A DNA stretch of 5,377 nt from positions 1 through 5,377 of the forward strand of contig JAFGCA010000779.1 of assembly GCA_016932895.1 (NCBI GenBank). The letters run 5' to 3'. Shown here one piece after another: positions 1 through 5,365 of the stretch. Each line of letters starts with the position of its first letter. The stretch's first letter is position 1. The notes under the pieces were generated by a model. The model worked only from the letters and a program-made list of their open reading frames with translations. It searched no databases and was not told the origin of the DNA. The translations under genes and the position numbers were made by a program. Origin of the DNA: Sedimentisphaerales bacterium. GTDB lineage: Bacteria; Planctomycetota; Phycisphaerae; Sedimentisphaerales; SG8-4.

Positions 1-188
1 CCCGGCGCGATCTTGGCGAGCTTGACGCCCAATCCCTGGGACCGGCTGGCCTGCTTCGACGCGAGGTACTTATCGGCGGCAATCTGGTCGTTTAGCGAGT
101 GCTGTTCGACGCTGCCGCTGTCACTCGAGGCGCGCTTCGGCCCGGTAGCATTGGTCTTGATTATCGAGCTGTCGAGTTCTTCGGCCAC
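1..188 (-). CDS. Small phage-type protein, N-terminal 62 residues (runs off the left edge)
   Basis: The reading frame starts at a GTG (188-186), preceded by GGGAGA (194-199) at a normal ribosome-binding distance, and stays open to the window edge. An in-frame stop at 236-234 limits the start from upstream. The first ~30 residues are polar and low in complexity (AEELDSSIIKTNATG, then Ser-rich). A more conserved-looking block follows, SLNDQIAADKYLASKQA at about residues 31-47, and then LGVKLAKIAP. I recall this DQIAADKYLASK pattern from small uncharacterised proteins near terminases in planctomycete phage-like loci; that is memory, not a search. It has the same orientation as the terminase operon and is probably its continuation, separated from it by the abiE cassette. 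Function is unknown; a small virion or head-assembly protein is a guess from position only. Confidence 0.72.
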   Translation of the reverse strand, partial: MAEELDSSIIKTNATGPKRASSDSGSVEQHSLNDQIAADKYLASKQASRSQGLGVKLAKIAP

Positions 189-325
189 GTAGGTCTCCCA
201 CAGGCAACCGAACCATGGCCGCCCATGAGTTACTTACCCGGCCAAATCGAAAACTGGCGTGGGATCAGTACGATGGGCAGAATTTGTTCCGTATGTAGAA
301 CTTGACGGGAGAAATCGGGCTTGAT

Positions 326-467
326 ACTTGACAATAACTACCGAAACCCTTAGTTTATTACCGTATATCGGCGACCTGGTTCAAGTTTCGCGGGCCGTTT
401 GCCGATACTTGATCTTGTATGTCGAAGCCCATAGTCGGACCACGTGTTTCGACGATTGGATTCAAGT
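326..467 (+). repeat. Degenerate tandem 61-bp operator/promoter module (326-386 and 407-467)
   Basis: The stretches 326-386 and 407-467 align without gaps at 37 of 61 positions, with an 81-bp period. Identity is concentrated in the element ends: GATACTTGA at 323-331 and 404-412, and TTCAAGT at 380-386 and 461-467. It also extends to the middle, including the TAGT of the putative -10 (351-354 and 432-435). Each module therefore has an ACTTGA arm at its left and the inverted TCAAGT arm at its right. The simplest reading is an old tandem duplication of a whole operator-promoter unit in which only the bound bases were kept. Confidence 0.6.
328..356 (+). promoter_or_regulatory. Candidate sigma70-type promoter of abiEi-abiEii
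   Basis: TTGACA at 328-333 is a perfect -35 box, followed after 17 bp by TAGTTT (351-356), a poor -10 that keeps the first, second and last consensus bases. The local sequence is AT-rich (24 of 60 bases GC in 301-360). Transcription would start near 363, giving a leader of about 115 nt before the abiEi ATG. The -35 lies inside operator site two and the -10 lies between sites two and three, so bound repressor would block polymerase. The duplicated module has an equivalent but worse pair (TTGATC 409-414, TAGTCG 432-437). Confidence 0.5.
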
Positions 468-477
468 GGAGACCGAA

Positions 478-1278
478 ATGAAGCTGCAAGAGCTATATGC
501 CAAGCGTCCCGTCCTTACGTTGGACGAGTTGCTAAGAGACATCGATGAAGGGTATTCGCCGAAGAAGCGATCCCGCGAATCGCTTGTGGCCTACCACCAG
601 CGTGAAGGACGTCTTCTGCGCATCCGCCGGGGACTGTATGCCGTCGTTCCTCCCGGCAGTTCTCCCGAGGACAGCCCGGTCGATCCGTACCTGGTGGCGG
701 CAAAGTCGGCAGATGACGCAGTGCTCGCCTACCACACTGCACTTGAGGTGCATGGCAAAGCGCACTCGGTATTCGAGAGGTTCTTCTTTCAGAGCAACAA
801 GTCGCTTCGGCCTACGACGTTTCGAACCTACCGTTTTGAGTGCGTTCTGTTCCCAAAAGCCCTGCGGGATAAGGGCAAGCAAGAATTTGCCACGACGAGG
901 GTTGATCGGTCCGGGCTCGAAATCCGCGTGGCGAGCCTGGAACGAACCCTGGTAGATCTTCTCGACCGGCCCGATCTCGGCGGCGGCTGGGAGGAAGTCT
1001 GGAGGTCGCTGGAGTCCGTCGAGTATTTCGATCTGGACCTCGTGATCAACTACGTCGAACTGCTGGCCAAGAAGACAACAGCGGCGAAAGTCGGTTACTA
1101 CCTCCAGCAACATGCCGAGCAACTCATGGTCGAGGATCGTCACCTTGATCCTTTGCGCCAACTGCGCCCCAAACAACCGCACTACCTGCAGCGGGGTCAG
1201 AGCGATAAACTGGTAAACGATTGGAATCTGGTTGTGCCCCGGTCACTAGCCGAAAGATCGTGGGAGGAGATCGCATGA
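478..1278 (+). CDS. abiEi: AbiEi-family antitoxin and transcriptional repressor (type IV toxin-antitoxin)
   Basis: This 266-residue protein is the antitoxin of an AbiE pair; it is expected to neutralise AbiEii and repress the operon. ATG 478 is chosen because TGGAGA (467-472) sits 5 bp upstream and because the operator array occupies the sequence before it, although the frame is open further to a TTG at 328. Residues 1-58 form the N-terminal winged-helix domain, ending in the typical GRLLRIRRGLYAV (44-56), which reads as the last helix and wing. The C-terminal domain shows the family pattern VASLERTLVDLLDRP (151-165) followed by GGGWEEVWRSL. Family knowledge: AbiEi binds upstream inverted repeats cooperatively, and the C-terminal domain is needed for antitoxicity. 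The stop overlaps the abiEii start (ATGA, 1275-1278), indicating coupled translation. No frameshift or truncation is apparent. Confidence 0.88.
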   Translation: MKLQELYAKRPVLTLDELLRDIDEGYSPKKRSRESLVAYHQREGRLLRIRRGLYAVVPPGSSPEDSPVDPYLVAAKSADDAVLAYHTALEVHGKAHSVFERFFFQSNKSLRPTTFRTYRFECVLFPKALRDKGKQEFATTRVDRSGLEIRVASLERTLVDLLDRPDLGGGWEEVWRSLESVEYFDLDLVINYVELLAKKTTAAKVGYYLQQHAEQLMVEDRHLDPLRQLRPKQPHYLQRGQSDKLVNDWNLVVPRSLAERSWEEIA

Positions 1279-2237
1279 AGGTTTCCCGTGAGAGATTGCT
1301 GACCGAATCCCAAGCCACGGGATTTCGGCCTGAAGTGCTTGAAAAGGTGATTCAGTTGCTGAATCTCCTGGATCGATTCAACAGTCATCCGTTCCTCAAG
1401 GGGCGATGGGCGCTCAAGGGCGGCACGGCCCTTAATCTCTTTCTGTTTGATGTGCCGCGCCTGTCCGCGGACATCGACCTGAACTACATCGGCGCCGTGG
1501 ATCGTGACGCGATGCTTGCCGAGCGTCCCAAGTTCGAGCAGGCGCTGCAGGCGGTCTGCTCGCGCGAGGGCATGAAGATCACACGCATGCCAACCGATCA
1601 CGCCGGGGGTAAATGGCGGCTGCGATACGACAGTTCATTGGGCGAAGGCGGTAACCTCGAGGTCGACTTGAACTTCATGTTCCGAGTACCGTTGTGGCCG
1701 ATTCTGACACGTGACACGAATGTCGGAACCAGTTCAGCCAAGCAGATTCCTGTCCTCGATCTGCATGAGTTGGCATCCGGCAAACTGACGGCACTTCTTG
1801 CCCGCCATACCAGCCGGGACCTGTTCGATGCGCAGCACCTGCTGACGAAGGGGAAGTTGGATCGCCAGAAGCTTCGCCTGGGCTTTGTCCTATACGGAGC
1901 AATGAATCGTAAAGATTGGCGAACGGTAGCGATTCAGGACGTGGGCTACGATCCACGCGAATTTGAAAACCAGCTGGTTCCCTTCGTTCGTGGAGAATTC
2001 CTTGATGCACAGAAGACCGGCGATTGGGCAGAACGCATGATCGCCGAATGCCGCCAAGCCTTGGATGTCGTTCTTCCGTTGAATGCCGAGGAGAAGGAGT
2101 TCCTCGACCGAATCCTCGACCATGGACAGATCGAGCCACAGCTTTTGACCAGCGATGCGAAAATGGCGGACAAAATCAGATCTCATCCGTTGCTGCAGTG
2201 GAAGGCCGCCAACGTCAGGCAGCACAAGGGCAAGTGA
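1275..2237 (+). CDS. abiEii: AbiEii-family nucleotidyltransferase toxin (type IV toxin-antitoxin)
   Basis: A 320-residue DNA polymerase beta-fold nucleotidyltransferase, the toxin of the pair. Visible motifs are LKGGTALN (47-54), holding the nucleotide-binding Gly-Gly-Thr; SADIDL (64-69), with the metal-binding pair D66 and D68; and NLEVDLNF (127-134), giving a probable third acidic residue, D131. The C-terminal family block is ASGKLTALLAR (167-177), with K170, then RDLFD (181-185). All catalytic positions look intact. Family knowledge: AbiEii binds NTP, and the related mycobacterial MenT toxins add nucleotides to tRNA acceptor ends, stopping translation; the substrate here is not known. ATG 1275 is preferred because GGGAGGAGA (1262-1270) lies just upstream and it overlaps the abiEi stop. 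The frame is open to a TTG at 1221, which lacks such a site. The gene ends one base from the convergent zinc-ribbon stop, with no terminator between. Confidence 0.9.
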   Translation: MKVSRERLLTESQATGFRPEVLEKVIQLLNLLDRFNSHPFLKGRWALKGGTALNLFLFDVPRLSADIDLNYIGAVDRDAMLAERPKFEQALQAVCSREGMKITRMPTDHAGGKWRLRYDSSLGEGGNLEVDLNFMFRVPLWPILTRDTNVGTSSAKQIPVLDLHELASGKLTALLARHTSRDLFDAQHLLTKGKLDRQKLRLGFVLYGAMNRKDWRTVAIQDVGYDPREFENQLVPFVRGEFLDAQKTGDWAERMIAECRQALDVVLPLNAEEKEFLDRILDHGQIEPQLLTSDAKMADKIRSHPLLQWKAANVRQHKGK

Positions 2238-2238
2238 C

Positions 2239-2421
2239 TTACCCCCCGATACGCTCATACGTCGTGATACGCCGCCCGCAATAGCGACATTCGCGCCGGC
2301 GCAGCAACCGGCCGCCCAATGCCCGGCGGGTGTAGAGCACCCGGAAATGAGCACAGCCGCACCGGGAGCATTCTAGGCCTCGTTTCACCTTGGGCGTGAG
2401 TGTATCGGTCGGCTGGTTCAT
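2239..2421 (-). CDS. 60-residue NrdR-like zinc-ribbon protein in the packaging operon
   Basis: This small protein has two cysteine knuckles, CSRC (18-21, with an extra C23) and CRYC (45-48), about 24 residues apart, as in a zinc ribbon. The second knuckle reads LRRRECRYCGRRITTYER (40-57), very close to the N-terminal zinc ribbon of the ribonucleotide reductase repressor NrdR (RRRREC..CG.RFTTYE). The ATP-cone domain that gives NrdR its nucleotide sensing is absent, so this is not a functional NrdR by itself. It is probably a nucleic-acid-binding phage accessory protein. The ATG directly follows the terminase stop (TAGATG), and AAAGGAG (2438-2432) inside the terminase end serves as its ribosome-binding site, so the two are coupled. 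A role in late transcription, like other small phage zinc-finger activators, is only a guess. Confidence 0.8.
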   Translation of the reverse strand: MNQPTDTLTPKVKRGLECSRCGCAHFRVLYTRRALGGRLLRRRECRYCGRRITTYERIGG

Positions 2422-4686
2422 CTACTGCCTGCTCCTTTGAATCTCCGACAGCCGCAGGCGCTGCCGCGAGAAGGGCGCCTTGGTTTCGGTGCCCGCCAGG
2501 ACCGCCCCCTGCATAGACGCCGCCACCGCGCAGCCGACCAGGCAGTCGAACCAGTGGTTGTCCGGTCCGCCGGGCCGCAGTTTCCATTCGTCCACGACGC
2601 GGCCCCGCGCCTCGGTCCGCACACGATACTCGGCGGTGACATGCTCGGCGATGAGCTGATGCTCGACGGGTTTGCGGCCGAACAGCGACAGGCAGCCCGG
2701 ATCGCCCATGGCCACCGACAGCCGGGCGTGGATGAAACTCTTCCAGTAGTTGGTGTCGATCAGCACGTGGCGCACCTGGCGGCGGCCCTGGACGTTGGGG
2801 ATGCGCCAATGGTGGCCGATCCGCTCGCCGCGCTTGCGTTTGTACTCGCTGAAGGGAATGCTCGACGCGCCGACGTAACGCCCGTGGCTGGGCATGACCA
2901 CGCCGGCGTGGGCGCTCTGGCGGCAGAACTGATAGACCACGTCGGTGGACTGGCCCCAGTTGGCGTCGATCAGGCAGCGTTCAATCCGCAGTTCGGCCCC
3001 GTCGTCACGCCGCCAGCGGCGCGACAGGTAATCGTCGGTGAGTTTCTCCAGGCCGGCGTAGATCGAGCCTTCCAACCCCGCGCCCGGTGCGGCGCGGCCA
3101 AGGGTTTTCTGCGCGTCCCGCAGCGTGAAGTACCCGCGCTGCTGGTCCGGATAGGTTCCATAATCGAGTACGCAGCCTGTAAAGTCCTCCTCCCAGGCAA
3201 TAACCGTGTGGAAGAGCATCTTGCCCTGCACGTCGATGAACATCGTCAGGTGGTTTGCGTTGATCGGTACGCAGCCACGCGGCTGGCCGTTGGTCTTGGC
3301 CGCCACGGCGTCTGCGGAGAGTTGATCACCGTCGCCTTCGTCTTCGGGCAGCGGCTCGTTCTGGTACTCGGCGAAGAAGGCCGCCTCGTCTTGCAGCTTC
3401 AGGTTCATCGCGTGCTGGATGGCCGACAGCTCATCCTCGTTGTGGCGCTGCGGCCAGGCGATCACCGCGCCTGCGTCCATCTCCTTACGATGCCTGCGAT
3501 AGAACTCGGTCGCTTCGTGGCCGTCGCCGTCGTTGCGGAAACTGTCGGCGCGGATCTGGGCGTACGTGTCCCAGGGCTTCTCGTTGGCGGGAAAGGCATA
3601 GACCAGCTTGGTCCGCTCGCCTTGCCAGGCCGGGTGCTTATCGCGGTCGAGGATCTGGTCGGCCAAATCCCCGGGCCGGATCACCGTGCAGGGCATGATA
3701 CCGGAGATCTTCTGACCGGGTCCGGCCAGGTTCAGGATCGCACCGTTGAGCGTCTCCAGGCGGGCGCGGATCTGCTGATCGCTCCGGGCCGACTCGTCCG
3801 TCTGCGGGTCATCGAGCACCACCAGCGAGGGTCGCACCGCCCGGCCGTCCGCCCGCTTGTACTTCATACCGCGAATCCGGCTCTCGATGCCCGCCACGCG
3901 GATGATCGCCCCGGAGGCCTTGCTGCCCTCGATGGTCGGTAGGACAATTTCGTCGGCCGTCCAGACGATCCGCGTGTGCCTGCCGTTGCAGAGCTGGCCC
4001 TTGGCCCGGTTGTGGATACGCTCCAAGGCGTGGATCGGATAGACCGCCTCGGGGTAGTCGGCCAGCAGATGCTCGTTGGTCTCGAACTCGACCTTGATGC
4101 TCTCGAGCATGTTGCGGGCGTGCCCGGCATCCGAGCCGATCAGGCAGACGAACTCGCGGGCGCCGGTGAGCATCGCCCAGATGCAGGCCGTCTCGGCCAG
4201 CGAGGTCTTGCCGCTGCCGCGCGGCATGGCCATGGCGAACAGCCCGCCGCGCAGCACGGCGGTTTCGATCTTGACGATGACCTTCAAGTGGTCGTCTGAC
4301 CACGGCAGGCTGAAGGTCTCGGGGAAGTAATTCTCGCAAAAGAACCGAAAGTCCGTCGCGGCCTTCGCCTTGCACTGCGGATCGATCACCTCGGGGATCT
4401 CGCCGATGTCCCGGCCGATGGCGGAGAGTTCCGCGTTGCGGGCGCGGGCGGCCTCCTTCATCGCCTCGTAGTCGGCGGGTTGTTTCTGGGGCTCGGGATT
4501 GTGCCGCAGCCATACCAGCCACGCCGTATAGCGCAGCAGGTCGATGTGCTTTTCATCGCCGATACGATAGCCCGCCCGGTTGCGGTGGCGGCGCAGCTGC
4601 CGCTCGCTGACACAATAGCCCAGCGGCGTGGAATTGAGCATCCGGGTCAGCACCGACGGTCGCAGTTGACGCGGGTCAATCGCCAT
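2422..4686 (-). CDS. Phage terminase large subunit (packaging ATPase-nuclease) with N-terminal DNA-binding-like extension
   Basis: The 754-residue packaging motor cuts concatemeric DNA and pumps it into the prohead. ATG 4686 has AGAGGTAA upstream (4699-4692); an ATG at 4776 would lie deep inside the preceding gene. The ATPase shows Walker A MPRGSGKTS (154-162, K160), Walker B LVVLDDP (288-294, D292/D293), IRGMKYKR (271-278) between them, and a probable coupling motif SGIMPCT (328-334). The C-terminal RNase H-like nuclease has three candidate metal-binding aspartates, in MFIDVQ (D485), CLIDANWG (D574) and NHWFDCL (D714). The nuclease half resembles GpA-type terminases, the ATPase half the gp17-like group; I would not fix the subfamily by eye. 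Large terminases are usually about 450-650 residues. The excess is the first ~110 residues, which carry a YTAWLV motif shared with the preceding small protein. It overlaps that gene by 11 bp and abuts the zinc ribbon. Confidence 0.92.
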   Translation of the reverse strand: MAIDPRQLRPSVLTRMLNSTPLGYCVSERQLRRHRNRAGYRIGDEKHIDLLRYTAWLVWLRHNPEPQKQPADYEAMKEAARARNAELSAIGRDIGEIPEVIDPQCKAKAATDFRFFCENYFPETFSLPWSDDHLKVIVKIETAVLRGGLFAMAMPRGSGKTSLAETACIWAMLTGAREFVCLIGSDAGHARNMLESIKVEFETNEHLLADYPEAVYPIHALERIHNRAKGQLCNGRHTRIVWTADEIVLPTIEGSKASGAIIRVAGIESRIRGMKYKRADGRAVRPSLVVLDDPQTDESARSDQQIRARLETLNGAILNLAGPGQKISGIMPCTVIRPGDLADQILDRDKHPAWQGERTKLVYAFPANEKPWDTYAQIRADSFRNDGDGHEATEFYRRHRKEMDAGAVIAWPQRHNEDELSAIQHAMNLKLQDEAAFFAEYQNEPLPEDEGDGDQLSADAVAAKTNGQPRGCVPINANHLTMFIDVQGKMLFHTVIAWEEDFTGCVLDYGTYPDQQRGYFTLRDAQKTLGRAAPGAGLEGSIYAGLEKLTDDYLSRRWRRDDGAELRIERCLIDANWGQSTDVVYQFCRQSAHAGVVMPSHGRYVGASSIPFSEYKRKRGERIGHHWRIPNVQGRRQVRHVLIDTNYWKSFIHARLSVAMGDPGCLSLFGRKPVEHQLIAEHVTAEYRVRTEARGRVVDEWKLRPGGPDNHWFDCLVGCAVAASMQGAVLAGTETKAPFSRQRLRLSEIQRSRQ

Positions 4687-4894
4687 CGACTTTACCTCTG
4701 CCGCCAGCCAATTTTCGCACCAGCCAGGCGGTGTAATGAACCAGGTTGACCGTGCCGTCGGCGTTGGTGGGCGCACCGGCGGCGATGTCGGCGCGGACCA
4801 TCGCCTCGGTGATCCGGCGACTGCCGGCGGCGGCGAGGATTTTCGCCGCCTGGGCGGGCGTCAGGGCCGTGATTTTCGGTGTTTCGGTGGTCAT
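4676..4894 (-). CDS. 72-residue small DNA-binding-like protein, candidate small terminase subunit
   Basis: Its first half is Ala-rich and helical (ALTPAQAAKILAAAG, 10-24), followed by SRRITEAMVRADIAAGAPTN (25-44) and LVHYTAWLVRKLAGG (51-65). The order helix, turn with ITE, helix, AG, then a hydrophobic helix is compatible with a helix-turn-helix or winged-helix domain of the kind found in small terminase subunits. It lies immediately upstream of the large terminase, overlapping it by 11 bp, which is the usual place for that subunit. The motif L..YTAWLV recurs at almost the same residue numbers in the large terminase N-terminus, so the two domains look paralogous. At 72 residues it is short for a full small terminase and has no obvious oligomerisation region. 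The start ATG overlaps the TGA of the 19-codon ORF upstream; its own ribosome-binding site is weak (AGAGA), so it may depend on coupling. Confidence 0.75.
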   Translation of the reverse strand: MTTETPKITALTPAQAAKILAAAGSRRITEAMVRADIAAGAPTNADGTVNLVHYTAWLVRKLAGGRGKVDGD

Positions 4895-4950
4895 ATCTCT
4901 GGTGTGGCGGGATTTAAGGCAACCTTACCCATCTTAACATTTTTGGCCAT
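4891..4950 (-). CDS. 19-residue micro-ORF, translationally coupled leader of the packaging operon
   Basis: The peptide is MAKNVKMGKVALNPATPEI. It has the best ribosome-binding site of the operon, AAGGAGG (4963-4957), six bases before ATG 4950. Its TGA stop (4893-4891) overlaps the ATG (4894-4892) of the 72-residue gene in an ATGA junction, and that downstream gene has only a weak site of its own. This suggests ribosomes load here and re-initiate downstream. The peptide is basic at its N-terminus and shows no membrane segment. It could be a pure leader, a small functional peptide, or a remnant of a longer N-terminal gene. I do not recognise the peptide. Confidence 0.55.
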   Translation of the reverse strand: MAKNVKMGKVALNPATPEI

Positions 4951-5092
4951 GCCCAGCCTCCTTAAAATTAATGTAAGTCATTGCAAATAAATGCCTTAAT
5001 CGCCTTCCCTTTGTGCCAAAAGCATTGTAAGTCATCACTGACGAATGGGTAAAAAACAACCAATACCAGGAGCATGGAAAGGAGAACCGAAC
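4951..5092. promoter_or_regulatory. AT-rich divergent control region with a 12-bp direct repeat
   Basis: This gap separates the minus-strand packaging operon from the plus-strand gene at 5093; 4921-4980 has 23 of 60 bases GC, far below the genes. TGTAAGTCAT occurs at 4972-4981 and 5026-5035, and with two extra bases the match is 11 of 12, at a 54-bp interval (close to five helical turns). Read on the minus strand each copy is ATGACTTACA followed by AT or TT, so each includes a -10-like hexamer: TACAAT at 5029-5024 and TACATT at 4975-4970. No good -35 is seen for either (TTACCC is the nearest for the first). They could be duplicated promoters or activator/repressor sites. The strong ribosome-binding site 4957-4963 of the micro-ORF also lies here. 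No clear plus-strand promoter or terminator is seen. Confidence 0.45.
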
Positions 5093-5365
5093 ATGAAACG
5101 CAAACGCCCCCCAACCTACCAGACCAGCCTCAACGGCCGCCCAGCCCGCGTGACCGTTCCGGAGGCCGTCGACGAAGGCGACCTGTTCAGCGCCATCCGG
5201 GACAACCTCAGCCCCCAGGCGGTGGCGGCCATAACCGCTTATCTGCGGTCCGCTCAAACCAGGGACGACAACGTCAATCGGCAGGTCGCCTGGTTTACCG
5301 AGGGGCTTATCAACCTGCTCGGCGTGGAGCAGTACGGCCAACTGTTGGAAGAAGTGGGTCTTTAG
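5093..5365 (+). CDS. Unrecognised 90-residue protein divergent from the terminase operon
   Basis: ATG 5093 is preceded by AAAGGAG (5078-5084) at 8 bp, an excellent ribosome-binding site. The frame is open upstream to an ATG at 5045, which has none. The N-terminus is strongly basic (MKRKRPP, 1-7), followed by a short beta-like stretch SLNGRPARVTVPEAV (12-26) and then acidic and amphipathic segments: DLFSAIRDNLSPQAVAAITAYL (30-51), a polar RSAQTRDDNVNRQ linker (52-64), and a helical C-terminus rich in Leu and Glu ending LLEEVGL. There is no signal peptide, membrane segment or cysteine motif. I do not recognise the family. Position beside a packaging operon, codon style and GC suggest a native gene of the same element, possibly a small DNA-binding or assembly accessory protein. 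The 12 bases after its stop hold nothing recognisable. Confidence 0.75.
   Translation: MKRKRPPTYQTSLNGRPARVTVPEAVDEGDLFSAIRDNLSPQAVAAITAYLRSAQTRDDNVNRQVAWFTEGLINLLGVEQYGQLLEEVGL

Larger units (their letters stand above)
300..467. promoter_or_regulatory. Five-site operator array ACTTGA-N9-YCGR, predicted AbiEi binding sites
   Basis: Five copies of a 19-bp bipartite element are seen: 300-318 (+, TCGG end), 326-344 (+, CCGA), 386-368 (-, CCGA), 407-425 (+, TCGA) and 467-449 (-, TCGA). All five have an exact ACTTGA half and a YCGR half at exactly 9 bp spacing. Sites two and three face each other, as do sites four and five. With random bases, ACTTGA on either strand would be expected about 0.08 times in such a stretch. 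Characterised AbiEi proteins repress their own operon by binding ~23-bp inverted repeats upstream of the antitoxin gene, so the arrangement fits negative autoregulation. Site two covers the -35 box and the last site touches the ribosome-binding site of abiEi. Confidence 0.75.
232..2244. other. Candidate inserted abiE defence cassette bounded by 8-bp direct repeats
   Basis: The octamer ACTTACCC occurs at 232-239 and again at 2237-2244, bracketing the whole abiE unit with its leader. The right copy contains the stop codon of the minus-strand zinc-ribbon gene (2241-2239). Collapsing the two copies would put the same TAA about 45 bp upstream of the GTG gene at 188, restoring an uninterrupted minus-strand operon. 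No recombinase, terminal inverted repeats or IS structure is visible, so the mechanism is unknown. An octamer match within such flanks can also occur by chance, so the boundaries are tentative; the opposite orientation and lower GC of the pair are better evidence for insertion than the repeat. Confidence 0.4.

Noticed and set aside
214..227. Short inverted repeat CATGG-ccgc-CCATG
   Set aside because: The 5-bp stem has no U-tract or partner feature and is too short to call a terminator or operator.
99..305. 68-codon plus-strand open frame at the left
   Set aside because: It is antisense to the left-edge gene, lacks a ribosome-binding site, and crosses into the first operator site.
328..477. 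Possible 50-residue N-terminal extension of AbiEi from TTG 328
   Set aside because: The TTG is part of the TTGACA -35 box, the stretch is filled by four operator sites, and ATG 478 has a good ribosome-binding site and gives a normal AbiEi N-terminus.
532..1182. 216-codon minus-strand open frame
   Set aside because: It is antisense to abiEi, which has clear family motifs and a good start; no motif is seen in the minus-strand translation.
1221..1274. Earlier TTG start for AbiEii
   Set aside because: It lies inside abiEi without a ribosome-binding site; ATG 1275 has GGGAGGAGA and an ATGA junction.
2230..2280. Possible bidirectional terminator at the convergent abiEii and zinc-ribbon ends
   Set aside because: No stable hairpin or T-run is visible around the one-base gap between the stop codons.
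2255..2809. 184-codon minus-strand open frame
   Set aside because: It overlaps the terminase and zinc-ribbon genes in another frame and its composition is Arg/Pro/Gly/Ala-rich frame-shadow sequence.
2437..3942. Long plus-strand open frame of 501 codons
   Set aside because: It is exactly antisense to the large terminase, has no ribosome-binding site or recognisable domain, and is a typical artefact of GC-rich coding DNA.
4687..4776. 30-residue longer terminase N-terminus from ATG 4776
   Set aside because: It would overlap the 72-residue gene by about 100 bp; ATG 4686 has AGAGGTAA at the right distance.
4934..5341. 135-codon minus-strand open frame
   Set aside because: It runs antisense through the well-supported 90-residue gene and across the AT-rich control region and the micro-ORF start; no motif supports it.
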